A stretch of DNA of 60,669 bases, from positions 1 to 60,669 of the forward strand of contig NZ_JADMJL010000049.1 in NCBI RefSeq assembly GCF_018780585.1, in the 5' to 3' direction. The notes beneath the pieces were generated by a model, which was given only the letters and a program-made list of their open reading frames with translations, was not told the DNA's origin and made no database searches. Made by a program: the position numbers and the translations under genes. This stretch comes from Methyloversatilis discipulorum. Lineage in GTDB: Bacteria; Pseudomonadota; Gammaproteobacteria; Burkholderiales; Rhodocyclaceae. Of the stretch, positions 23,928-37,056 are shown one piece after another. Numbering within the stretch: position 1 is the stretch's first letter; each line of letters starts with the position of its first letter.

Positions 23928-24977
23928 ATGAACAGCAAGGATATCGCGCGACGCCGGCTCGGGCGTTCGACGCTTGAAGTGCCGGCCATCGGCCTGGGCA
24001 CCATGACCTTCGGCCAGCAGGTCGATGAACGCACCGCCCACGCGCTGATGGACGAAGCCTTCGAAGCGGGCATCGATCTGCTCGACGCGGCCGAAATGTA
24101 CCCGGTCCCGGCGCGCGCCGAAACCTCCGGCGCCACCGAACGCATCGTCGGCAGCTGGCTGGCGAAGAAGCCGCGCGACAAGGTGATCGTCGCCACCAAG
24201 GTGGCCGGACCTGCGCGCGGCATGCCCTGGATACGCGGCGGTCCGCTGGCGCTGGATGCGGCGAACATCCGTGAGGCGGTCGAGGGTTCGCTGCGCCGGC
24301 TGGGCACCGACTACATCGACCTCTACCAGATCCACTGGCCGGCGCGGAACGTGCCGATGTTCGGCCAGTACGAATACGACCCGTCGGCCGAGCGCGAGGC
24401 CTCGTCCCTCCGCAGCCAGCTGGAAGCGCTCGCGAAGCTGATCGACGAGGGCAAGGTGCGCCACGTCGGCGTGTCGAACGAAACGCCGTGGGGCCTGATG
24501 AGCTGCCTGCGGCTGGCGGACGCAGGCCTGCCGCGCGTGGTCAGCATCCAGAACGCTTACCACCTGATGAACCGGACCTTCGACATGGGCCTGTCCGAAG
24601 TGTGCGAGCGCGAGCAGGTGTCGCTGCTGGCCTATTCGCCGCTCGGCTTCGGCCACCTCAGCGGCAAGTACCTCGACGACGCCGAAGCGGCCGGGCGCAT
24701 CACCGCCTTTCCGCAGTTCGGTCAGCGCTACTTCAAGGAGAATGTCGCGCCGGCTTCGCGTGCCTACGCCGAGCTTGCGCGCGCGCACGGTCTGACACCG
24801 GCGCAGCTCGCGCTGGCCTTCTGCTACCGCAGGCGCACGGTCGCCTGCACGTTGATCGGCGTGACGTCGGCGACGCAGTTGCGCGAAAATATGGGCGCGT
24901 GGACAGTGGCACTGACCGACGAGGTCACCGCCGCCATCGACGCCATTCATCTTCGCTACACCAACCCGGCACCCTGA
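23928..24977 (+). CDS. NADP(H)-dependent aldo-keto reductase, Tas family
   Basis: A 349-residue TIM-barrel reductase. Landmarks are LEVPAIGLGTMTFGQQ, the catalytic Asp/Tyr segment GIDLLDAAEMYPVPA, Lys in VIVATKVAGPARGMPW and His in IDLYQIHWPARNVPMFG. The C-terminal cofactor region is CTLIGVTSATQLRENM. Insert and length match E. coli Tas (about 346 residues). The physiological carbonyl substrate is unknown. It is divergent from rlmM, and the UgpB-like gene starts 48 bases downstream. Confidence 0.92.
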   Translation: MNSKDIARRRLGRSTLEVPAIGLGTMTFGQQVDERTAHALMDEAFEAGIDLLDAAEMYPVPARAETSGATERIVGSWLAKKPRDKVIVATKVAGPARGMPWIRGGPLALDAANIREAVEGSLRRLGTDYIDLYQIHWPARNVPMFGQYEYDPSAEREASSLRSQLEALAKLIDEGKVRHVGVSNETPWGLMSCLRLADAGLPRVVSIQNAYHLMNRTFDMGLSEVCEREQVSLLAYSPLGFGHLSGKYLDDAEAAGRITAFPQFGQRYFKENVAPASRAYAELARAHGLTPAQLALAFCYRRRTVACTLIGVTSATQLRENMGAWTVALTDEVTAAIDAIHLRYTNPAP

Positions 24978-25024
24978 CCGGGCGCCGCAGCTATGTCGTA
25001 CGGCTGCGAACAGGAGAACAACTG

Positions 25025-26410
25025 ATGCTCAAGAAGTCGTTTGCCGCGCTGCTCGCGGCCAGCGTCGTGTCGTGGCCACTGGCGGCGTTCGCAGCCGCCG
25101 ACGTGAAGAAGCCGGCGGCCACCTCGTCCAAGTCGGCGACCAAGTCGGCGACCAAGCCCGCCGCCAAGTCGACGGCAAAGTCGGCCGCAAAGCCCGCGGC
25201 GCCGCAGGAACCGGCGGAGATCGAACTGGCGCACGGGCTGGATGAAGCCGGCGGATCCGCGCTGCAGACGCTGGTCGATGAGTTCAACGCCAGCGGCAAG
25301 GGCAAGCAGAAGATCGTGCTGGCCCCGCTGGGCGGCACTGGCGAGAAGCCGCCGGCGCTGCAGGTGCTCGACGACGAGGCGCGCCAGCTCTTCCTCGAAG
25401 GCAAGCCGCGTTACACGCCGCTGCACGAGGTGATGACCAAGGCGAAGGAGAAGTTCGCTACTGTGCCGATCCCGGCGCCGATGCCGCCTTACCTCGCTGG
25501 AACCAAGGGCCGTCTGAATGCGCTGCCAATCGGTCTCACCACGCCGGTCATGTTCTACAACAAGGACGCCTTCGCCCGCGTCGGCCTCGACCCGGCTGCG
25601 CCGCCGGACCACTGGTTCACGCTGCAGGCCGCACTCGGCCAGCTGCGCGACGGCGGCTATGCCTGCCCCTACACCAGCGCACGGCCGACGCAGATCCACG
25701 TCGACAACATCAGCGCCTGGCACAACGAGCCCTTCGCCCGCAAGAACGGCAAGAAGGGCGAGGCGCTGGCGATCAACGGCCTGGTGCAGGTGAAACACCT
25801 GGCGCTGATGTCGTCCTGGTACAAGAGCCGCTACCTGCACATCTTCGGCCGCGGCGACGAGGCGGTGCCGATGTTCTCCGGCGGTCAGTGCCAGGTGCTC
25901 ACCGCACGTTCGTCGGCCTGGCCGCAGATCAAGCGCGACGCCAAGTTCGAGGTCGGTGTCGCCGCGCTGCCCTACCACGACGACATCCGTCAGGCGCCGC
26001 GTCACACGCTGGCCGACGGCGCCAGCCTGTGGGTGAGCGCCGGCCGCAGCACCAGCGAAACGCAGACCATCGCGCGCTTCGTCACCTTCGTTCTCGACCC
26101 GGACCGTCAGGCCGAGTGGGCGCGTGCCACCGGCTTCATTCCGCTGAACCGTGCCGGCATGGTGGCGATTAGCCCGGTCGACGCGCCGACGATAGACGGC
26201 GTTGCGCGCGTGGCACTGCGCCAGCTCGCCAGCAAGCCGGGCACCGCCGAGTCGCACCAGAGTCCGGTGGCCGACAACCCGAAGGTGCGCGCCGTGCTCG
26301 ACGAGGAACTGGAAGAGCTGTGGGCCGACCGCAAGCCGGCCAAGGCCGTTCTCGATACCGCAGTGCAGAGGGTGGGGCCATGTGCGGCAGCGACCAGCTT
26401 GTCCTGCTGA
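25025..26410 (+). CDS. UgpB-like ABC transporter substrate-binding protein with a Lys/Ala linker
   Basis: A 461-residue periplasmic binding protein of family 1. The signal peptide (KKSFAALLAASVVSWPLAAF) is followed by an odd linker (about residues 24-60) of repeated K-S-A-T and K-P-A-A units, like histone H1 tails. The binding fold begins IELAHGLDEAGGSALQTLVD. Segments LPIGLTTPVMFYNKDAFARV and FSGGQCQVLTARSSAW match glycerol-3-phosphate binding UgpB proteins. Downstream ugpQ and nearby glpK support a glycerophosphodiester/G3P substrate. The ugpA, ugpE and ugpC genes are absent here. The C-terminal 31 bases overlap the next small gene. Confidence 0.87.
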   Translation: MLKKSFAALLAASVVSWPLAAFAAADVKKPAATSSKSATKSATKPAAKSTAKSAAKPAAPQEPAEIELAHGLDEAGGSALQTLVDEFNASGKGKQKIVLAPLGGTGEKPPALQVLDDEARQLFLEGKPRYTPLHEVMTKAKEKFATVPIPAPMPPYLAGTKGRLNALPIGLTTPVMFYNKDAFARVGLDPAAPPDHWFTLQAALGQLRDGGYACPYTSARPTQIHVDNISAWHNEPFARKNGKKGEALAINGLVQVKHLALMSSWYKSRYLHIFGRGDEAVPMFSGGQCQVLTARSSAWPQIKRDAKFEVGVAALPYHDDIRQAPRHTLADGASLWVSAGRSTSETQTIARFVTFVLDPDRQAEWARATGFIPLNRAGMVAISPVDAPTIDGVARVALRQLASKPGTAESHQSPVADNPKVRAVLDEELEELWADRKPAKAVLDTAVQRVGPCAAATSLSC

Positions 26411-26616
26411 TCCGCGCGGCGCGCGAGGACGCGTCGGTGCGCGAGCCGCTGCTCAAGCTGCTCGCGCTGGATGACGCCGCCCGCGTGCGGGCGATCGAGA
26501 AGTGGGTGAAGGAGGGCGTGGCCGCAGGGCAGTCGATCGAACTGCTGTCGGCCATCGCCTGGCTGACCGACGACGACGTGGCGCGCGAGGCGCGCGACGT
26601 ACTGGCGCAGTCGTGA
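26380..26616 (+). CDS. Small helical protein between ugpB-like and ugpQ genes
   Basis: A 78-residue protein of unknown function, predicted all-helical, without signal peptide (MCGSDQLVLLIRAAREDASV; later AIEKWVKEGVAAGQSIELLS). It overlaps the end of the binding-protein gene by 31 bases and shares GTGA with ugpQ, so it is translated within the same operon. Coding bias matches its neighbours. I know of no family assignment. Confidence 0.7.
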   Translation: MCGSDQLVLLIRAAREDASVREPLLKLLALDDAARVRAIEKWVKEGVAAGQSIELLSAIAWLTDDDVAREARDVLAQS

Positions 26617-27341
26617 GCGCCTGGCCCCGGCCGCTGTGGATTGCCCACCGCGGCGGCGGGGCCGCCGCACCCGAGAATACGCTGGCCGCCATCCGCACCG
26701 GCGCGGCGGCGGGCTTCCGCATGGTCGAGTTCGACGTGATGCTCAGCCGCGACGGCGTGCCGCTGCTGATCCACGACGAGACGCTTGAGCGGACGACCGA
26801 TGGCCAAGGTCTGGTGTGCGAGCACGATTTTGCAGCGCTGCAGCGACTCGATGTGGGCAGCTGGCATGGTCCCGCCTTCGCCGGCGAACGCCTGCCCTCG
26901 CTCGAACAGGCACTCGACCTGTTGCTGGCGCTGGATCTGGACGCCAATATCGAAATCAAGCCTGCGCGCGGTTTCGAGCAGGCGACCGGCGAGACGGCGG
27001 CCCGTCTGATCGCGGCGCGCTGGCCTGCCGACCGCCGCCCCCCCTTGCTGTCTTCCTTCGACTTCCCGGCGCTCGACGCCGCCCGTCGCGTCGCGCCACA
27101 GTTGCCGCGCGGCCTGCTGTTCGAGGAGGTGCCCAAGGACTGGCGTGCGCAGATGCAGGCGCATGAAGCGGTGTCGCTGCACTGCGATCACAGCCGGCTG
27201 AGCGCCGACTGCATGCGCGACATCGTGGCGGCCGGTGTGCCGCTGCTCTGCTACACGGTCAACGACGCCGCACGTGCGGCGGCGCTGGTCGCGGCCGGCG
27301 TCAGCGGACTGTTTACCGACCGCCTCGATCTGCTGACCTGA
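26613..27341 (+). CDS. ugpQ: Glycerophosphodiester phosphodiesterase UgpQ
   Basis: A 242-residue cytosolic TIM-barrel enzyme that hydrolyses glycerophosphodiesters to sn-glycerol-3-phosphate and an alcohol. Motifs are IAHRGGGAAAPENTLAAI with the catalytic His, the Glu/Asp pair in MVEFDVMLSRDGVPLLIHDE with its second His, and the metal ligand in ANIEIKPA. It starts at GTG 26613, overlapping the small gene. It is cytoplasmic like E. coli UgpQ, since no signal peptide is present. Glycerol kinase 3 kb away points to a shared glycerol/G3P metabolism. Confidence 0.95.
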   Translation: MSAWPRPLWIAHRGGGAAAPENTLAAIRTGAAAGFRMVEFDVMLSRDGVPLLIHDETLERTTDGQGLVCEHDFAALQRLDVGSWHGPAFAGERLPSLEQALDLLLALDLDANIEIKPARGFEQATGETAARLIAARWPADRRPPLLSSFDFPALDAARRVAPQLPRGLLFEEVPKDWRAQMQAHEAVSLHCDHSRLSADCMRDIVAAGVPLLCYTVNDAARAAALVAAGVSGLFTDRLDLLT

Positions 27342-27344
27342 CGC

Positions 27345-28178
27345 CTACAGTGGCGGCATGCGGGTGACCGCGTGCTGCTTGAAGATGCGGTCCAGCGTGC
27401 CGTCTCGTTCCAGTTCGGCGAGTGCCGACTGCAGCGCCTGCGCGAGCGCCTCGTCGTCGGCGCCCACCGCCAGGCCGAGCGCCCATCCGGCCTGCGGCAG
27501 GCCGGGCAGCGGCGGCGGCATGCTCATCGTGAAGCGCTTGCCGGTGGCGGCCATCATCGGTTCGACCTGGCTGCGCATGCCGAAGAAGCCGGCAATCCGG
27601 CCCTCTTCCAGTGCGCGCTGGGCGTCGTCCATCGAATGGAAATGCTGCACCTGACTGCGCAGCCGGCCCGCGTTCGACGACAGCAGCGCCATCGACATGA
27701 TGGATTCACTCTCCGCCCCCAGCGCCTGACCGTCGATGTCGGTCACCGCGTCGAGCTTGGGCAGCAGCTCGGTCGAGCGGATGGCGGCCAGGGTTTCGCG
27801 GTGGTAGGCGCCGAAGATCTTCACCTGCGGATTGCGTGCGCTCATCGTCGCATCGACCGGCACGTGCATCATCACGTCGGACACGCCCGGACCGAGGACG
27901 GTGCCTTTCCAGACGATATTGCGCAAGTCGTCGTTCATGTTCTCGTCGGCGTCGTAGCTGCGCACGTCGGCCTTCACGCCGAGCCGCTCGGCCAGCGCGC
28001 GGCCGAGGTCGACGTCGATGCCGCGCCCGGCGTCGGCGTAGGGCGAGAAATCCTTGTAGACCCCGATGCGCAATGTGCCGCTTGAGCGGACTTCAGCGAG
28101 GTCGCGCGCCTCGGCGCTTGCGCTGGTGAAGGCGCAGGCGGCGACGATCAGTGCGGTGGCGAGGGGCAGGGCAGACAT
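27345..28178 (-). CDS. Periplasmic substrate-binding protein, family 3 (amino-acid type)
   Basis: A 277-residue secreted binding protein. The signal peptide (LPLATALIVAACAFTSASA) precedes the family 3 core LRIGVYKDFSPYADAGRGID, then DVDLGRALAERLGVKADV and VMMHVPVDATMSARNP. The pattern resembles glutamine/lysine-type binding proteins and also periplasmic MxaJ-like proteins linked to quinoprotein dehydrogenases. No permease or ATPase gene is adjacent. It is divergent from a MoxY-like kinase gene, which fits a periplasmic sensing or alcohol-oxidation role as well as uptake. The frame is open upstream, but ATG 28178 gives a proper signal peptide. It ends three bases from convergent ugpQ. Confidence 0.85.
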   Translation of the reverse strand: MSALPLATALIVAACAFTSASAEARDLAEVRSSGTLRIGVYKDFSPYADAGRGIDVDLGRALAERLGVKADVRSYDADENMNDDLRNIVWKGTVLGPGVSDVMMHVPVDATMSARNPQVKIFGAYHRETLAAIRSTELLPKLDAVTDIDGQALGAESESIMSMALLSSNAGRLRSQVQHFHSMDDAQRALEEGRIAGFFGMRSQVEPMMAATGKRFTMSMPPPLPGLPQAGWALGLAVGADDEALAQALQSALAELERDGTLDRIFKQHAVTRMPPL

Positions 28179-28365
28179 CGGCAGACTCCAGTGGTGAGGT
28201 AGCGCGAGCTTATGGGCCCGCCCGCCCGCCGGCACCGGCGTTCTGCAGTGCGCCAGCCAGTCAATTTGCCCGCAGTGCGTTTGCGGCGTCCGGCCTATCA
28301 TTGCCGCCGCTGCCGCCCTGTGCGTCGACAGCGTGCCCCGGTCACCCTCTCGATTGTCCCTGCCG

Positions 28366-29748
28366 ATGAAACGCGTCGACCTCAAGCGCATCCTGCTGAT
28401 GCGCATCACGCTGTTCGCGCTCGTGTTGCTGTTCTGCGCCATCGCGGTCACGCTGAAACAGACCCGCGATCGCCTGCATGCGGACATCCCGCGCACCGGC
28501 GGCACGATGAAGCAGCTGATCGAAACCGAGATCGCGCGCGCGACGCCGCCCTTCGTGCGCGATCTGCACGGCATCGAGCTGACCGGGCTGGAAGGCATAG
28601 GCCGGCTCGTGCACTTCTGCGCAGCGGTGACCGATATCTACAGCCGGCCGGTGGTGCAGCGCTGCTTCGGCGACGCCGAGGCGCCGCGCTGGCTGCCGGC
28701 CTCGCTGATGCGCAGCGTGGTCGGCGAGGAGGCGCGCTATATCGGCCCGGTCGGCAAGTATCCGGGCATCAAGGTGGGCGAACTGACGGTGACGCCCAAT
28801 TTCGCCAGCGTCGCCCAGTCCGTGTGGTCGGACATCCGCAACCTGCTCATCATCACCGCTGGCGTGCTGTTGCTCAACGTGCTGGTCTATCTGCCGGTGC
28901 GCCGCGTGCTGCGGCCGACCGACGAAATTCTGCGCAGCCTCGGCCGGATGGAATCGGGCGACCTGTCGGTGCGGCTGTCGTCCTTCGAGCTGATCGAACT
29001 GCAGCGCATCAGCGATGTGTTCAACCACCTCGCCGAGCGACTGGAGCACACGATGGGCGAACAGCGCGAACTGGCGCGCCGGCTGCTCGAAGTGCGCGAG
29101 GAAGAGCGGCGCCGGCTGGCGCGCGAACTGCACGACGAACTGGGACAGTGCCTCACTTCGATACAGGCCGAGGCGGCCTATGCGCGCGAACTGGCACACG
29201 ACCAGTTGCCGGCGCTGACGCCCAGCGCCGAGGCGATTTCGCGCATCACCGCGCACATGATGGAAGTGCTGCAGCTCATCCTGCGCGAACTGCGGCCGGT
29301 CGGGCTGGAAGCCTTCGGCCTGGCGGCCACCCTGGAACAGCTGATCGACAGCCGCAACCGCAGCAGCCATGGTCGCTGCCTGCACACGCTGGCGATAGAC
29401 GGCGACGTCGGCGGTCTGGCCGACAACCTGAACGTGAGTCTCTACCGCATCGTCCAGGAGAGCCTGACCAACGCGCAGAAGCACGCCGATGCGCGCCGCA
29501 TCGCGGTGACCCTGCGCTGCAACGATCATGAAGTACGGCTGTGCATCGACGACGACGGCCGTTCGGAGCCCGGTTCGACCTTCGACGGCGGCCTGGGCGT
29601 ACTCGGCATGCGCGAGCGCGTGCAGGCGCTGGGTGGTCGACTGACGATGACGCCGCGCGACGAGGGCGGCCTGCGTGTCGAGGTCGTCGTGCCGGCGGAT
29701 GCCGGACGACCAAACCCGCCCACCAACCTTCAAGAGGTGCTCGCATGA
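28366..29748 (+). CDS. MoxY-like membrane sensor histidine kinase
   Basis: A 460-residue kinase. TM1 (LMRITLFALVLLFCAIAVTL) is followed by a periplasmic LapD/MoxY-type domain (about 40-150), TM2 (LLIITAGVLLLNVLVYLPV) and HAMP. HisKA_3 carries the phospho-His in RRLARELHDELGQCLTSI. HATPase shows SLYRIVQESLTNAQKHA, the degenerate DDDGRSEPG and GLGVLGMRERVQALGG. MoxYX controls methanol oxidation in Paracoccus; the similarity is in domain layout, so the same role here is inference. It overlaps its regulator gene by four bases (ATGA). Confidence 0.88.
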   Translation: MKRVDLKRILLMRITLFALVLLFCAIAVTLKQTRDRLHADIPRTGGTMKQLIETEIARATPPFVRDLHGIELTGLEGIGRLVHFCAAVTDIYSRPVVQRCFGDAEAPRWLPASLMRSVVGEEARYIGPVGKYPGIKVGELTVTPNFASVAQSVWSDIRNLLIITAGVLLLNVLVYLPVRRVLRPTDEILRSLGRMESGDLSVRLSSFELIELQRISDVFNHLAERLEHTMGEQRELARRLLEVREEERRRLARELHDELGQCLTSIQAEAAYARELAHDQLPALTPSAEAISRITAHMMEVLQLILRELRPVGLEAFGLAATLEQLIDSRNRSSHGRCLHTLAIDGDVGGLADNLNVSLYRIVQESLTNAQKHADARRIAVTLRCNDHEVRLCIDDDGRSEPGSTFDGGLGVLGMRERVQALGGRLTMTPRDEGGLRVEVVVPADAGRPNPPTNLQEVLA

Positions 29749-30395
29749 TCCGTTTGCTTCTGGTCGATGACCACGCCGTCGTGCGCGAGGGCTACCGGCG
29801 CCTGCTCGAACGTCGCGCCGACCTGCGCATCGAAGCCGAAGCGGCCAGCGCCAACGAGGCGCTGACCGCCTTCCGCACCGTGCAGCCCGACGTCGTCATC
29901 CTCGATCTCGGGCTGCCCGACATGGGCGGCGTCGAGCTGGTGCGCCGACTCATGCAGCGCGAGGCCCGGGCGCGCATCCTGGTGTTCAGCATGCACCGCG
30001 ATCCGCTGTTCGCGTCGCAGGCGCTGCGCGCCGGCGCGCTCGGTTACGTCACCAAGAGCTGCGCGCCGGACGTGCTGATCGACGCCGTCTATCAGGTCGC
30101 GGCACGGCGCCGCGTACTCAGCCCGGACATCGCGCCCGAACTGGCGCTGGCGCTGCTGAACGACGCCGACAATCCGCTCGACGCGCTGTCGCCACGCGAA
30201 TTCGAGGTGCTGCGCATGCTGCTCGACGGCCGTTCGGCCGACGAGATCGGCCAGGCGCTGCACATCAGCCCGAAAACCGCGCAGAACACGCACTACCAGA
30301 TCAAGGCCAAGCTCGGAACGCGCACCGACATCGATCTGGTGCGGCTGGCGATGAAGTGGGGACTGGGCGCGTCCGAGGGCGCCGGCGACGCCTGA
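29745..30395 (+). CDS. NarL-type response regulator, MoxX-like
   Basis: A 216-residue regulator. The receiver starts RLLLVDDHAVVREGYRRLLE with the phospho-Asp in DVVILDLGLPDMGG near residue 52. The C-terminal LuxR-type HTH carries LSPREFEVLRMLLDGRSADE and SPKTAQNTHYQIKAKL. The start overlaps the kinase stop, so the two form a two-component system. It is convergent with glpK eight bases away, without a visible terminator. Confidence 0.92.
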   Translation: MIRLLLVDDHAVVREGYRRLLERRADLRIEAEAASANEALTAFRTVQPDVVILDLGLPDMGGVELVRRLMQREARARILVFSMHRDPLFASQALRAGALGYVTKSCAPDVLIDAVYQVAARRRVLSPDIAPELALALLNDADNPLDALSPREFEVLRMLLDGRSADEIGQALHISPKTAQNTHYQIKAKLGTRTDIDLVRLAMKWGLGASEGAGDA

Positions 30396-30402
30396 TTGCC
30401 GG

Positions 30403-31905
<1,503 letters not shown>

Positions 31906-32106
31906 GGCGGTAATCCTCCATTCGCGGGTCGATGTGACTGGGGCGGGTACGCGCGCGCTGGCGGCAGGCCCGACGATACCGGGCCGGCTCGTGCTTGCAA
32001 ACTTTCGCGCCGCCCCGATATCCACTGACATGCCGGCGAGCAGCGCAGGCAGGGCGCGCCGCGCCGACGCCCGCCCTCACCGCAGTACTTTCAAGCTGGA
32101 GTCCCG

Positions 32107-33129
32107 ATGTCCGAACCGTTCACCATCCCGCTGTCCATGCTCGATCTGGTACCGGTCCGCCAGGGCGGCAGCGTGGCCGATGCGCTGCAGGAATCCGTCG
32201 CGCTGGCGCGCCATGTCGAGCAGCTCGGCTTCCGGCGATACTGGCTGGCCGAGCACCACAATATGGACGGCATCGCCAGCGCAGCGACCGCGGTGCTGAT
32301 CGGTCATTTCGCGGGCCAGACCTCGCGTATCCGCGTCGGCTCGGGCGGCGTCATGCTGCCCAATCACGCGCCGCTGGTGGTGGCGGAGAACTTCGGCACG
32401 CTGGCGACGCTGTACCCGGGGCGTATCGACCTGGGTCTCGGCCGTGCGCCGGGCGCTGACCGCGCGACCATGCGCGCCCTGCGTCGCGATCTGTCGGGCA
32501 ACGGCGACGACTTCCCGGAGCAGGTGGCGGAGCTGCGTGCCTTGCTGGCACCGGCGCAGCCCGGTCAGGCGGTGCGCGCGATGCCGGGTGAAGGCACCGA
32601 AGTGCCGGTGTGGCTGCTCGGGTCCAGCCTGTTCAGTGCGCAGCTGGCGGCCCAGCTGGGCCTGCCCTATGCCTTCGCCGCCCATTTCGCGCCACGCATG
32701 ATGCTGGAGGCCGCCCGCCTCTACCGCGGACTGTTCCGGCCGTCCGCTGTGCTTGACCGCCCGCATCTGATGCTGGGCGTGCCGGTGGTGGCCGCCGACA
32801 GCGACGATGAGGCGCGCTGGCTTGCCACCTCGACGCAGCAGCGCGTGCTGGCGCTGCTGCGTGGCGAGTCGCTGCGACTGCGGCCGCCGGTGGCCGACAT
32901 GACGCCGCTGTGGGCCGGGCACGAGAAGGCGTCGGTCGATGCTTTCCTCGCCGAAGCGGTGGTCGGCGGACCGGATACGGTGCGCCGAGGCCTCGAATCG
33001 CTGGTCGAGCGCACCGGGGCGGACGAGCTGATGGTGGTGACCGACATCCACGACTTCGCGCTGCGCCTGCGCTCCTGCCGCATCGTCGCCGAGGTGGCCG
33101 GCGTGAGTGCGGAGCCGGCCGTCGCCTGA
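32107..33129 (+). CDS. LLM-class flavin-dependent oxidoreductase (luciferase-like, YhbW/MsnO8 type)
   Basis: A 340-residue single-subunit luciferase-like TIM barrel. Landmarks are [57 protein letters not shown] and [18 protein letters not shown]. These are typical of the group with E. coli YhbW. It is predicted to bind FMN or F420-like flavin; the substrate is unknown. It stands alone between glpK and alaS. The start codon is ATG after ctggagtcccg. Confidence 0.93.
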   Translation: MSEPFTIPLSMLDLVPVRQGGSVADALQESVALARHVEQLGFRRYWLAEHHNMDGIASAATAVLIGHFAGQTSRIRVGSGGVMLPNHAPLVVAENFGTLATLYPGRIDLGLGRAPGADRATMRALRRDLSGNGDDFPEQVAELRALLAPAQPGQAVRAMPGEGTEVPVWLLGSSLFSAQLAAQLGLPYAFAAHFAPRMMLEAARLYRGLFRPSAVLDRPHLMLGVPVVAADSDDEARWLATSTQQRVLALLRGESLRLRPPVADMTPLWAGHEKASVDAFLAEAVVGGPDTVRRGLESLVERTGADELMVVTDIHDFALRLRSCRIVAEVAGVSAEPAVA

Positions 33130-33226
33130 GCGCTGCTGCGGCAATCCGGCCGGCGGCGGCGCGAATGCTAGAATCCGCGACTGTTTTCGCGCCGCAGCGC
33201 GCGCCCTGAAATCCTGATTGCCGACC

Positions 33227-35841
<2,615 letters not shown>

Positions 35842-35845
<4 letters not shown>

Positions 35846-36135
35846 AAACCGTTGCAGTGTTGCTGATGGCGCTGGTGTCGGCCGGCGCGCTGGCCGGCGA
35901 GGGCGTGGTGATCGAGGCGACCACCGCCGCCGGCGAGAAGGTCGAACTGATGCCGGACGGCCGCTGGCGCTTCGTCGACGCGGCGAAGCAGGCGGAGGCG
36001 AAGAAGGTGGCCGACACCTACCCGCAGAATCACCTGCGGCCGGAAGGGGCGCAGGGCGGCTGGTTCGGCACCCGCGTCATCCTGCCCGGTGACAAGGACT
36101 ACAACCGCGGCACGCTGAATCCGAAGATGCGCTGA
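35842..36135 (+). CDS. Small secreted protein coupled to alaS
   Basis: A 97-residue protein with a signal peptide ([19 protein letters not shown]). A short beta-rich core has [20 protein letters not shown], a pattern seen in DUF3157-like periplasmic proteins, and the C-terminus is [20 protein letters not shown]. No function is known to me. Translational coupling to alaS is evident from the ATGA overlap, but a link to translation is not expected for a periplasmic protein. Confidence 0.8.
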
Positions 36136-36146
36136 ATGCTGTAACG

Positions 36147-36173
36147 AAAATGCCGCCCGCGGGCGGCATTTTT
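36147..36173. terminator. Bidirectional intrinsic terminator
   Basis: aaaatgccgccc / gggcggcatttt, a perfect inverted repeat with A and T tracts on each side. It ends both the alaS operon and the convergent HDOD gene. Confidence 0.9.
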
Positions 36174-36197
36174 CATTGCGGCGCGGTCGTGGTGCCT

Positions 36198-37037
36198 TCA
36201 GTCCGCCTGGTGGTCACCGGCCGCACGCTCGGCGCAGCTGCGGATGTCCTGCAGGATGCCGGCGGGGGCGAGTCCGCACATGTCGGTCACCGTGTTGTCG
36301 AGCCGCTGCACGATGTCCTCGGGCGCGGTCTGCTGCTCGAGTTCGAAGGCGCACTGCGCGGCCACGTGGGCCAGACGGGCGAGCAGACTGGCGTCCGGAT
36401 TGCGCGGCTGGCAGTAGTACTCGAGCGCGGCTGCAATATCGTCCGGGAAGTTCCAGCGCATCGCCAGTTCGGCACCAACCTCGCAGTGATGGGTGTTCAG
36501 CTTGTGCTGTTCCACCGTCGCGCGCTCGCTCATGCCCAGCCCTTGGCATTCGCGCAGGATTTCGTCGGCGACGCGCGGGAAGGCGATGTGGATCATCAGC
36601 TGGCCGACGCGCAGCATCAGGCCGGCGCTGTAGGCGCGCTCGGCGTTCTCGCCGGCGCGTCGCGCCAGCTGCGATGTGATCGATGCGGTAAGCAGCGCGT
36701 GGCGCCAGAAAGACTGCAGGTCGACGCCCGGCACTTTGGGAAAACTGCTGCTGACGCCGGCCGAGATCACCAGCGTGCGCATCGCGCGCGTGCCGATCAG
36801 CGACACCGCCTCGTCGATCGACCCCACGGCACGGCGGCTGCCGTAATAGCCCGAGTTGGCAAGTTTCAGCACGCGCGCGGAAATGGTCGGGTCGGTGCGG
36901 ATCTCGCCGATCAGCGGCAGCAGATCGGCATCTTCGTCGCGCAGTGTCTCTATCATCTTCTGCACGACGCGCGGAATGCTCGGCAACTGGCCGGCCGCGG
37001 CGAACAGGCGTTCGATGGCATGTGTATGGGAAATCAT
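36198..37037 (-). CDS. HDOD-domain signalling protein
   Basis: A 279-residue cytosolic protein made almost wholly of one HDOD domain. Typical segments are QLPSIPRVVQKMIETLRDED, ARVLKLANSGYYGSRRAVGS, AVSLIGTRAMRTLVISAGVS and SFWRHALLTASITSQLARRA. HDOD domains are HD-GYP relatives that lack full catalytic residues and act as protein scaffolds in motility, attachment and DNA repair regulation. ATG 37037 has GGAAAG eight bases upstream. It follows the EAL-HDOD gene by 19 bases, so the two HDOD proteins are probably co-transcribed. Confidence 0.9.
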   Translation of the reverse strand: MISHTHAIERLFAAAGQLPSIPRVVQKMIETLRDEDADLLPLIGEIRTDPTISARVLKLANSGYYGSRRAVGSIDEAVSLIGTRAMRTLVISAGVSSSFPKVPGVDLQSFWRHALLTASITSQLARRAGENAERAYSAGLMLRVGQLMIHIAFPRVADEILRECQGLGMSERATVEQHKLNTHHCEVGAELAMRWNFPDDIAAALEYYCQPRNPDASLLARLAHVAAQCAFELEQQTAPEDIVQRLDNTVTDMCGLAPAGILQDIRSCAERAAGDHQAD

Positions 37038-37056
37038 TGCTGCGTCTTTCCGGCAG

